From NCBI GenBank assembly GCA_034189725.1, contig JAXHUK010000045.1, positions 1 to 7,259 of the forward strand: a stretch of 7,259 nucleotides of DNA. Reading direction: 5' to 3'. Below, piece after piece: positions 1-5,024 of the stretch (position 1 is its first letter; every line of letters begins with the position of its first letter). The DNA is from JAXHUK01 sp034189725. GTDB taxonomy: Bacteria; Chloroflexota; Dehalococcoidia; SZUA-161. The notes below the pieces were generated by a model that made no database searches, was not told where the DNA came from, and saw nothing but the letters and a program-made list of their open reading frames with translations. The position numbers and the translations under genes are program-made.

Positions 1-1
1 C

Positions 2-832
2 GCTTTTTCTGCCATGCCTCATAAGGCGAGCGCTGAGGTGATAGTGCCCTTGGCTGAGCGGGGTATCAGGGTCATTGATATCAGTGCTGACTTCAGGCTG
101 AAAGATGCTGGTAAATATACGGAGTGGTATGATTTTGCTCATCCAGCACCGAAGCTACTGCAGGAGGCGGTTTATGGTTTACCCGAATTCCACCGTTCTG
201 AAATTGCCTCAGCCAGCCTGATAGCTAACCCAGGCTGTTATCCCACGGGGGCATTGCTGGCTCTAGCGCCACTGGTTAAAGAGGGAATCATCTATGCCGA
301 CATCGTTGTTGATAGCAAATCAGGTGTCTCAGGAGCTGGCAGGGCACTGAGCCTGTCAACCCATTATGCCGAGGCAAGTGACAATGTTCGTGCTTATGCT
401 GTGGCTGGGCACCGACATTTGCCTGAGATTGTCCAGGAACTTGAAGTTCTGAATCCTGGCTTTTCCTCTTCGGTGAGTTTCTTGCCTCACATAGTACCAA
501 CATCTCGTGGTATACTGAGCTCATGCTACGCGCGCCTTAAAGAGGGCAAATTGGTTAAAGGGAAGGAAGAGCTGCGAAAGCTTTACCGGCATTACTACAA
601 CGGCGAGCCTTTTGTTAGAGTAGTAGATGTTTTACCTGAGACAAAACAAACCTGGGGAAGTAATTTGTGCCTTATCTACCCTGAGATAGATTTCAGGACT
701 GGCAGGATTATAGTCATCAGTTGTCTTGACAACCTGGTCAAAGGGGCTGCTGGACAGGCTATCCAGAACATGAATATAATGTATGGTTTTCCTGAGACAG
801 CGGGACTTGAGGCACTACCCGTTTACCCGTAG
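2..832 (+). CDS. argC: N-acetyl-gamma-glutamyl-phosphate reductase, 5'-truncated by window edge
   Basis: ArgC makes N-acetylglutamate 5-semialdehyde from N-acetylglutamyl phosphate with NADPH, the third step of arginine (ornithine) synthesis, in the cytoplasm. The frame is open from base 2 and reads AFSAMPHKAS, the usual ArgC segment after the first beta-alpha unit, so the ATG at 14 is internal and not the start. Seen in order: ISADFRL, the catalytic-cysteine motif NPGCYPT (Cys codon 236-238), SGVSGAGR, the substrate-binding GHRH (His codons 410-412 and 416-418), FLPH and a C-terminal segment DNLVKGAAGQAIQNMN. About 70-75 N-terminal residues, with the NADP-binding glycine motif, lie outside the window. 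The C-terminus is intact (stop TAG at 830-832). A tRNA gene follows after 7 nt, so the two may share a transcript. Family assignment is near certain. Confidence 0.97.
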   Translation, partial: AFSAMPHKASAEVIVPLAERGIRVIDISADFRLKDAGKYTEWYDFAHPAPKLLQEAVYGLPEFHRSEIASASLIANPGCYPTGALLALAPLVKEGIIYADIVVDSKSGVSGAGRALSLSTHYAEASDNVRAYAVAGHRHLPEIVQELEVLNPGFSSSVSFLPHIVPTSRGILSSCYARLKEGKLVKGKEELRKLYRHYYNGEPFVRVVDVLPETKQTWGSNLCLIYPEIDFRTGRIIVISCLDNLVKGAAGQAIQNMNIMYGFPETAGLEALPVYP

Positions 833-839
833 TTGACTT

Positions 840-915
840 GCCCCCATCGTCTAGAGGCCTAGGACACCAGCCTTTCAAGCTGGCGACACGGATTCGAATT
901 CCGTTGGGGGTACCA
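840..915 (+). tRNA. tRNA-Glu (anticodon TTC), CCA encoded
   Basis: A full cloverleaf can be drawn. The acceptor stem is GCCCCCA (840-846) with TGGGGGT (905-911), including one G-U pair at 1-72. The D-arm segment GTCTAGAGGCCTAGGAC is typical of bacterial tRNA-Glu. The anticodon stem is CCAGC/GCTGG (867-871, 879-883) with loop CTTTCAA and anticodon TTC at 874-876. The T-stem is ACGGA/TCCGT (888-892, 900-904) with loop TTCGAAT. The discriminator A is at 912 and CCA is encoded at 913-915. It starts 7 nt after the argC stop and ends 4 nt before the stop codon of the convergent minus-strand gene. No promoter of its own is evident in the 7-nt gap, so it is probably processed from the argC transcript or read from a promoter inside argC. 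Confidence 0.97.
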
Positions 916-919
916 ATTC

Positions 920-1507
920 TCAGGTTATTGCAGTTATCTGCTGCTTGTGTTCTTTAAGAGATTGTTCGTATTGGGCGTCGAGCTGGCTGCTGACCCTGTG
1001 CCATTCTTCCTGGAATTGTTGCTGAAGTTGTTGCTCGATAGCGGCTGTATTTCCTCCCTGCTGTTGTAATGCCTGTGCAGTTTGTTGTATCTTTGCTTCG
1101 AAGCTTTGTTTGAATTGGGCAAGGGCCTGCTGCCGAGCTTGTTCATAGTATGTGAGCAGGTTTTCTATTCGGTCGAAGATAGCCTCGAGTTGTTTCTTGT
1201 TTTCTTTGATAATCCTGATGCCTGACATAGCTTTTTTTGCGGTTTGCCTGGCCTGGTTGTTATTGGGAAGGGTTATGTTTCGCAGGAATATCTCTTCGGC
1301 ACCTTGTATTATATGTTTTCTAATCTCCGTGTCTTTGTATTTAGCCAGTTCGGCTTCCATGTCATAGCTCTCTTCCCTGAGATATGCAGCTGCCAGCCTG
1401 TTTCCGACTGGAACATGTTCCAATTGCTTAAGTTCCTCATCTGAGGGCTTGCCCAGCTTTTCTACTTTTTCCAAAGCCTTTTCCCAGGCACTTTTCATTT
1501 CACTCAT
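920..1507 (-). CDS. Glutamine-rich coiled-coil protein of unknown function
   Basis: 195 residues; I do not recognise a named family and assign no function. The start is well supported: ATG at 1507-1505 with AGGAGA six bases upstream (1513-1518). The first 75 residues are charged and helical (MKSAWEKALEKVEKLG, then EELKQLEHVPVGNRLAAAYL). Residues about 80-103 form a more basic helix. From about 103 to 190 it is predicted by eye to be long helix rich in Gln, Glu and Lys, with QALQQQGGN and IEQQLQQQFQEEW as low-complexity parts and GGN near 151-153 as a likely hinge between two coiled-coil helices. There is no signal peptide, membrane segment or cysteine, so it should be cytosolic, perhaps oligomeric. 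It lies downstream of the rimI-like gene on the same strand, 180 nt away, and could share its transcript. The Q-rich composition makes homology searches prone to false hits. Confidence 0.8.
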   Translation of the reverse strand: MSEMKSAWEKALEKVEKLGKPSDEELKQLEHVPVGNRLAAAYLREESYDMEAELAKYKDTEIRKHIIQGAEEIFLRNITLPNNNQARQTAKKAMSGIRIIKENKKQLEAIFDRIENLLTYYEQARQQALAQFKQSFEAKIQQTAQALQQQGGNTAAIEQQLQQQFQEEWHRVSSQLDAQYEQSLKEHKQQITAIT

Positions 1508-1596
1508 ATTACTCTCCTATTTAACAGCATTTTCTAGTGGTTAATTGCCACTCTGTTCCTGAAGTCTTCGTTTTTTATACAAGGGGAACCCCACGG

Positions 1597-1630
1597 GAGA
1601 TTTTTCGGTCGCTTTGCTTCTTCAGAGCGA
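1597..1630. repeat. Possible degenerate copy of a dispersed intergenic repeat
   Basis: The stretch from GAGATTTTTCGGTCGCTTT to CAGAGCGA resembles intergenic repeats often seen in environmental bacterial genomes, of the form GAGAT-x-CTTCGGTCGCTTCGCTC followed by CAGAATGAC; this resemblance is from memory. TCGCT (1609-1613) and AGCGA (1626-1630) can pair over a 12-nt loop. A GGGGAACCCC palindrome sits just upstream at 1583-1592. Only one copy is in the window, so repetition cannot be shown here. Confidence 0.3.
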
Positions 1631-1650
1631 AAAAAGGGTAAGGGGCAGGA

Positions 1651-1671
1651 TAACAAGACTGAAACTTGTTA
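1651..1671. repeat. 7-bp perfect inverted repeat downstream of rimI
   Basis: TAACAAG (1651-1657) and CTTGTTA (1665-1671) form a perfect 7-bp stem with a 7-nt loop, beginning 16 nt beyond the rimI stop codon in the direction of rimI transcription. On the minus strand the stem is followed by a pyrimidine-rich stretch (TCCTGCCCCTTACCCTTTTTT) and not by an immediate T-run, so it is at best a weak terminator or an RNA 3'-end stabiliser. Together with the preceding entry it accounts for the 180-nt gap between the two minus-strand genes. Confidence 0.35.
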
Positions 1672-1687
1672 GATGACCTGTGAGTAT

Positions 1688-2344
1688 TCAACAGTATAGC
1701 TCTCTCCATTTGTCTCGGTGAATCTGGTTCAGTTGCTGAAAGCACGTCTGGAACGGGGCAGAAGTCATGGTATCGGTACTCATAATCAGGGCGTCTTCCC
1801 CATTGTCCGAGTAGTAACGCGGGCGGATGCCTACTTTCTGGAAACCATATTTTTGGTAAAGTTCCTGCGCTTCTCTGTTGGAGACACGTACTTCTAGCGT
1901 TACCACTTTTGTATTGAGCTGCATTGCCATATTGATAACTGAAATAAGTAGCCATTCTCCTATTCCACGGCGGCGGCAGGCTTTTCTAGTGGCAATGGTA
2001 ATGATATGTGCCTCGTCTACCATTGCCCAGAAACCTGCAATGCCAACAATATACTCCTCTGAAGGGGAAGCCTTCTCTTCACCGAAGAAGCTACCATAAT
2101 CCAAGGTATACCTTAGTTGGGAAAGTCTCTGCCGAAAACTTTTGTAGCTATAGTTATGCCTATCTACTTTTGGTTGAATCTCGTTATGATTGGAAGCCAC
2201 TATGTAGCGGGCTAGTCGGTTGCGGAGTTCCTGCTTGAAAGAAGCATAAGTAGGGTGTGGCCATTGAGTGGGAAAAGCTTCGCGGTCAATGTCAATTGCC
2301 TGCAGAATATCCCTGTCCTGCATGGTTCGAATAGAGTAGTTCAT
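1688..2344 (-). CDS. rimI: RimI-like ribosomal protein S18 alanine N-acetyltransferase (GNAT family) with insertion
   Basis: 218 residues, against roughly 150 for typical RimI. RimI acetylates the N-terminal alanine of ribosomal protein S18 using acetyl-CoA. Seen: the N-terminal RimI signature DREAFPTQWP (20-29), the acetyl-CoA pyrophosphate-binding loop RRRGIG (124-129), LEVRVSN (150-156), ELYQKYGF (161-168) and YYSDNGEDALIM (177-188). Glu151 and Tyr163 have the same 12-residue spacing as the catalytic Glu103/Tyr115 of Salmonella RimI. Odd points are an insertion of about 45 residues at about 53-97 between the RYIVAS strand and IVGIAGFW, rich in Arg, Ser and Tyr, and an extra 28-residue tail after IMSTD. 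The ATG at 2344-2342 lacks a clear Shine-Dalgarno site, but homology runs right to it. The GNAT fold and motif match are sure; the exact substrate is less so, since other GNAT proteins share these motifs. Confidence 0.85.
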   Translation of the reverse strand: MNYSIRTMQDRDILQAIDIDREAFPTQWPHPTYASFKQELRNRLARYIVASNHNEIQPKVDRHNYSYKSFRQRLSQLRYTLDYGSFFGEEKASPSEEYIVGIAGFWAMVDEAHIITIATRKACRRRGIGEWLLISVINMAMQLNTKVVTLEVRVSNREAQELYQKYGFQKVGIRPRYYSDNGEDALIMSTDTMTSAPFQTCFQQLNQIHRDKWRELYC

Positions 2345-2382
2345 GTTTTATCTGGGTAGAGCCTTTTGAATTCCTCTTTGAA

Positions 2383-2411
2383 ATTCTAGCATATTTTCAT
2401 ATATAAGTGGA
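2383..2411 (-). promoter_or_regulatory. Candidate extended -10 promoter for the rimI-like gene
   Basis: On the minus strand TAGAAT (2388-2383) is preceded by TGC (2391-2389), giving the extended -10 form TGnTAnAAT. A poor -35 (TCCACT, 2411-2406) lies 17 nt upstream. The expected start would be near 2376, giving an untranslated leader of about 30 nt before the ATG. The AT-rich spacer supports it. Assigned by eye only. Confidence 0.45.
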
Positions 2412-2458
2412 TAATTCTCCTCGGTCCAGCATTTTCTATTCGCTCCTTATCTTCGATT

Positions 2459-2484
2459 ACACCTTAATTCATGGATTAAAGTGT
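2459..2484. promoter_or_regulatory. Imperfect palindrome, possible operator
   Basis: ACACCTTAATT (2459-2469) and GATTAAAGTGT (2474-2484) are inverted around CATG, with one mismatch and one G-T pairing across 11 positions; the core is TTAATTCATGGATTAA. It lies between the two divergent promoters, about 50 bp from the -35 of each, where a dimeric regulator could touch both. As RNA it would fold well, but it lies upstream of both predicted start sites, which favours a DNA-binding site. Confidence 0.4.
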
Positions 2485-2526
2485 GTATAGAGAGCCTTGA
2501 GCGACTTTTGTTGGTTGCTGTGTCGC

Positions 2527-2555
2527 TGGACAGTAAATGAGTGATGTGGTACAAT
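2527..2555 (+). promoter_or_regulatory. Strong sigma70-like promoter candidate for the methyltransferase operon
   Basis: TGGACA (2527-2532) matches TTGACA at five of six positions and TACAAT (2550-2555) matches TATAAT at five of six, with the ideal 17-nt spacer. The predicted start is near 2562, some 335 nt before the first ATG of the operon. A dyad AGCGAC/GTCGCT overlaps the upstream edge of the -35 and could bind a regulator. This is the best promoter match in the control region by eye. Confidence 0.55.
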
Positions 2556-2567
2556 TACACGAGTAAA

Positions 2568-2830
2568 TCAGGTCAGGGAAGGAGCGAATAATTCCGTAAG
2601 GAGGTTAGCAAGTGATCTGACGCTGAGAGGGTGATATGTGTGACGGGGGGGTGTCTATTTCCCCTTTTGTCTGTGGTAGATAATGATTCAATCAAGTCAT
2701 CCGTGCTGTCCCGGTAATGTGATTCAGTAATTTCCGCCCGATTCAAGTTCTTTGTAACCACGTAAGGGTTACTCTTTTCTGCTGTTGTACCCCCCTAAGT
2801 TGCCCTTTTGCTGGCATGTCATTTTGTGAC
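2568..2830 (+). promoter_or_regulatory. Structured 5' leader with mutually exclusive pairings (putative attenuator or riboswitch-like)
   Basis: Just after the predicted start, TCAGGTCA (2568-2575) pairs with TGATCTGA (2613-2620), with an inner GGAA/TTCC pair (2577-2580, 2592-2595). A run of seven G (2645-2651) can pair locally with CCCC (2661-2664), which is followed by TTTT, a terminator-like shape. Alternatively GGGGGGTGT (2646-2654) can pair with GTACCCCCC (2787-2795) over nine positions including two G-U pairs. Further small stems are GTAACC/GGTTAC (2754-2759, 2767-2772) followed by TCTTTTCT, and GTCA/TGAC (2818-2821, 2827-2830) followed by TTTT. No known riboswitch consensus was recognised. 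Function is inferred from arrangement only. Confidence 0.35.
2636..2683 (+). CDS. Possible 15-residue leader peptide
   Basis: ATG at 2636 is preceded by GAGAGGG (2625-2631) at a workable distance and opens a 15-codon frame, MCDGGVSISPFVCGR, ending TAA at 2681-2683. The frame runs through the G-run and the CCCC arm of the terminator-like hairpin, so a ribosome on it would block that hairpin, as in classical attenuation. It has no run of a single regulatory amino acid beyond two Gly and two Cys, and could be chance. Just upstream, a perfect AAGGAGG (2598-2604) faces GTG-ATC-TGA (2612-2620), a two-codon frame. Confidence 0.2.
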   Translation: MCDGGVSISPFVCGR

Positions 2831-2898
2831 TTTTGGATTGTTATCAGCGACGGAGTGTTTGGTATATTTCTGGCGTTGGGGTCGTGGAGTGAAAAAGT

Positions 2899-3585
2899 AT
2901 GTTAAGCATAAGCAACAAATCTGGTATTGAAATTGACAGGCAGCGGGTATTGCGCACTATCGGGTATGGTGCTAGTCGGAAGCCATCGGCTAGAATCGCA
3001 TCTTTGATTGATGTGCATATCGAGAATGCGCGGGGACTTGTTGTGCCATCGCATTCGTATGTTATTAAGAATATTGAGGGGGTTAGGCGTTCCTGCGTTT
3101 TTGTCGAGGGCTCCATTGTGTTCAGGAGCCAGGTCATTGCGCGAATGATGGAGCAATGCAGAATGATTGCGATATTTCTGGTGACAATAGGCAGTCAACT
3201 GGAGGAAAAGGTTTACTCAATGGCTGAGGAAGGTCTGGTACTCGAGGCATCTGTGCTGGATGCGATAGGGTCGAGTGCTGCTGAGAAGTTAGCCGAGCTT
3301 GTTCATGACAAGGTGGGAGAAATAGCTCATTCCCAGGGTCTTTGCACGAGTCAGCGCTTCAGTCCCGGATATTGCGACTGGTCACTGCGAGAGCAGAGGA
3401 TGTTATTCCGGGCTATGGACGGTAGTTCAACGGGGGTTCGCTTAACCAAAGAATGTTTAATGCTCCCACGCAAGTCGATATCCGGCGTTATTGGCATTGG
3501 GCCATGTGACATGGCAAGCTATAATCCATGCAAAACGTGTAAGAAACGTGATTGTCTGGGTAGGAGGGAGAGTATAGCAGGATGA
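2899..3585 (+). CDS. Stand-alone MetH-type activation-domain protein (cobalamin reactivation) with C-terminal Cys cluster
   Basis: 228 residues, related to the vitamin B12-dependent methionine synthase activation domain (Met_synt_B12 family). In MetH this domain binds S-adenosylmethionine and remethylates Co(II) cobalamin after oxidation. Here it is free-standing at the head of a corrinoid methyltransferase operon, so it likely reactivates the operon's corrinoid protein. Seen: a conserved LDAIGSSAAEKLAE helix (120-133); RFSPGY (153-158), matching the RxxxGY motif that binds SAM in E. coli MetH; DWSLREQ (160-166); GVRLTKECLMLPRKSISGVIG (179-199). The C-terminus carries Cys203, Cys211, Cys214 and Cys219 (C-x7-C-x2-C-x4-C), which suggests a metal or Fe-S site. 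The ATG at 2899 has GGAG at 2886-2889. The stop overlaps the next start (ATGA). The family is clear; the redox role of the Cys cluster is inference. Confidence 0.85.
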   Translation: MLSISNKSGIEIDRQRVLRTIGYGASRKPSARIASLIDVHIENARGLVVPSHSYVIKNIEGVRRSCVFVEGSIVFRSQVIARMMEQCRMIAIFLVTIGSQLEEKVYSMAEEGLVLEASVLDAIGSSAAEKLAELVHDKVGEIAHSQGLCTSQRFSPGYCDWSLREQRMLFRAMDGSSTGVRLTKECLMLPRKSISGVIGIGPCDMASYNPCKTCKKRDCLGRRESIAG

Positions 3586-5021
3586 TTAGGAAAGGATTAC
3601 TCGGTGGCAGTTTTAAGCCTCTTACTGACGAGGCCATGCAAATGGTGCATGAGACTGCCATGCGGATAATTGATGAAGTTGGCTTTGAAGTAAATTCAGA
3701 GACAGCACTGGAACTCTTCGAGGGAGCTGGTGCCCGCGTTGATAAGGAGAAGCGACGGGTGTGTTTGTCTCAGGACAGAGTGATGGAGTTGATTGATATG
3801 GCGCCGTCCGAGATTACGCTCTGCGGGCAGGATGAGAAGCACGATCTTCTTTTGGGTGGGCAACGCGTGTATGCGGGAACTGGTGGGACCGCTCTCTATA
3901 TTTATCACCCGGACACCGGGCAGAAGCATCCGGCCAGCCTGGAAGACCTGAAGCGTATTGCCAGACTGGTTGACGGATTGGATAACATACATTTTTTCCT
4001 GCTTCCCACTTATCCCAACGAGTTAGCCCCGGGGCGAGTGGATGTGAACCGCTTCTTTGCCGGGTTGGATAATACCACCAAGCATGTCATGGGTGGCGTT
4101 TATACCCTCGATGGAGTGAAGCAGGTGATAAAGATGGCAGAAATCATCGCAGGCTCTGCCGATAAGCTTCGTCAGCGTCCCATCATCTCTATGATAACCT
4201 GTAGCATAAGTCCTTTGAAGATGGACGGGACTTATGGTGACCTGTTGGTCCCTATTGCCAAGAGTGGCATACCGGTGGCGTGTCCTGCTGAGCCATTGTG
4301 TGGAGCTACCTCACCGGTGACGCTTGCCGGGAATTTGACAATTCAAATTGTGGATTCACTAATGGGTGTACTGCTTACCCAGATAATAAACCCGGGTGCG
4401 CCTGTTATTCTTGGCTCTGTTGCTACCAGTACCGACCTCACCGACCTTAAATATCTTGCCGGTTCGATTGAGATGGGCTTGCTTAATGCGGCTGGTGCCC
4501 AGATGGCTCAGTTCTACAAGCTGCCTTTCTATGCCACGGCTGGTATGACCGATTCCAAGGTACTGGATGCTCAGAGTGGTTATGAATCTGCTTTAACCAA
4601 TCTCCTTTGTGCCTTAGCCGGTGCGAACTATATCCACGATGCTGCCGGGCTTATGGAGTTTGCCATGACGGTATGCTACGAGAAATATGTAATTGATAAT
4701 GAGATACTGGGGATGGTAATGCGGGCGGTTGAAGGCGTGAACGTGAATGATGAAACTTTGGCGTTTGATCTTATTAAGCAGGTGGGACCTGGTGGTAATT
4801 TCGTTGCTGCTAAACACACCAGGCGTTTTATGCGCAGTGAACACTATCAGCCATCACTGAGTGATAGAAGAAGCAGGGATGAATGGGAAACTGAAGGGAG
4901 AAAGAGTGCCTGGGAAAGAGCATCAGAAAGGGTGGAGGGAATTATAGCTAACCACGATTATAGCTTGCCTGAGACGATAAGAAGTCAGGTGCTGTCGGAA
5001 ATAGCAGGAATTGTGAGGTGA
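3582..5021 (+). CDS. MttB-family (trimethylamine methyltransferase-like) corrinoid methyltransferase, non-pyrrolysine
   Basis: 479 residues, the usual family length. MttB-type enzymes are TIM-barrel proteins that transfer a methyl group from a methylated amine to Co(I) of a partner corrinoid protein. Family traits are the N-terminal LTDEAMQMVHETAMRIIDEVG (14-34), DKEKRRVCLSQDRV (54-67), TGGTALYIYHPDTG (100-113), the TASLEDL-like ASLEDLKRIARLVD (118-131), LDNTTKHVMGG (162-172), PGAPVILGS (271-279) and GMTDSKVLDAQSGYES (321-336), where by recollection the pyrrolysine of archaeal MttB lies nearby. The frame has no in-frame TAG and ends in TGA, so this is a non-pyrrolysine member, the group that includes MtgB (glycine betaine). 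The substrate is unknown; quaternary amines are the best guess. ATG at 3582 overlaps the previous stop, implying translational coupling; AGGAGG at 3562-3567 is rather distant. Confidence 0.9.
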   Translation: MIRKGLLGGSFKPLTDEAMQMVHETAMRIIDEVGFEVNSETALELFEGAGARVDKEKRRVCLSQDRVMELIDMAPSEITLCGQDEKHDLLLGGQRVYAGTGGTALYIYHPDTGQKHPASLEDLKRIARLVDGLDNIHFFLLPTYPNELAPGRVDVNRFFAGLDNTTKHVMGGVYTLDGVKQVIKMAEIIAGSADKLRQRPIISMITCSISPLKMDGTYGDLLVPIAKSGIPVACPAEPLCGATSPVTLAGNLTIQIVDSLMGVLLTQIINPGAPVILGSVATSTDLTDLKYLAGSIEMGLLNAAGAQMAQFYKLPFYATAGMTDSKVLDAQSGYESALTNLLCALAGANYIHDAAGLMEFAMTVCYEKYVIDNEILGMVMRAVEGVNVNDETLAFDLIKQVGPGGNFVAAKHTRRFMRSEHYQPSLSDRRSRDEWETEGRKSAWERASERVEGIIANHDYSLPETIRSQVLSEIAGIVR

Positions 5022-5024
5022 ATT

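Larger units (their letters stand above)
2437..2590. repeat. Perfect 12-bp inverted repeat, arms 130 nt apart
   Basis: TATTCGCTCCTT at 2437-2448 is the exact reverse complement of AAGGAGCGAATA at 2579-2590. The flanks do not extend the match. The arms bracket the palindrome and the plus-strand promoter. One arm lies just upstream of the rimI promoter, the other just inside the presumed operon transcript. They could be two binding sites for one regulator acting on both promoters, or the ends of a small degenerate insertion; no target duplication is evident. Confidence 0.4.
2345..2898. other. Gene-free divergent control region, 554 nt
   Basis: No convincing protein gene is seen on either strand. 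From left to right it holds the rimI promoter (about 2383-2411), one arm of a 12-bp inverted repeat (2437-2448), a 26-bp imperfect palindrome (2459-2484), a spaced dyad AGCGAC/GTCGCT (2500-2505, 2522-2527), a plus-strand promoter (2527-2555), then about 335 nt of presumed 5' leader for the methyltransferase operon. The leader shows several pairings and an orphan Shine-Dalgarno site. The region separates two divergent transcription units with unrelated functions. Confidence 0.75.

Noticed and set aside
840..1500. tRNA-Glu 3' end as integration site for a mobile element
   Set aside because: No second copy of the tRNA 3' end and no integrase gene are in the window.
1601..1635. Hairpin with T-run and A-run as a bidirectional terminator
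   Set aside because: The only solid stem is 5 bp with a 12-nt loop; the A/T arms pair only across a three-base bulge, and on each strand the sequence after the 5-bp stem is A-rich, not T-rich.
1575..1955. 126-codon minus-strand frame overlapping the rimI-like gene
   Set aside because: Lies in another frame of a gene with clear GNAT motifs; composition is unlike a real protein.
2324..2332. GGTTCGAAT resembling a tRNA T-loop
   Set aside because: No acceptor or anticodon stems around it; it falls in the N-terminal coding part of the rimI-like gene.
2568..2670. Cobalamin riboswitch upstream of the corrinoid operon
   Set aside because: GGGAA (2576-2580) followed by TTCC (2592-2595) faintly recalls part of the core, but no B12 box (GCCAGGAGACCTGCC-like) and no CCCGC-ACTGT segment could be found.
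2573..2761. 62-codon minus-strand frame in the control region
   Set aside because: It starts at GTG with no Shine-Dalgarno site, has no recognisable domain and overlaps the presumed leader. Treated as chance.
3696..3992. Antisense frames over the methyltransferase genes (also around 4614-4844, 6019-6294 and 6757-7032)
   Set aside because: All lie opposite genes with strong family motifs and lack start signals; shadows of the real frames.
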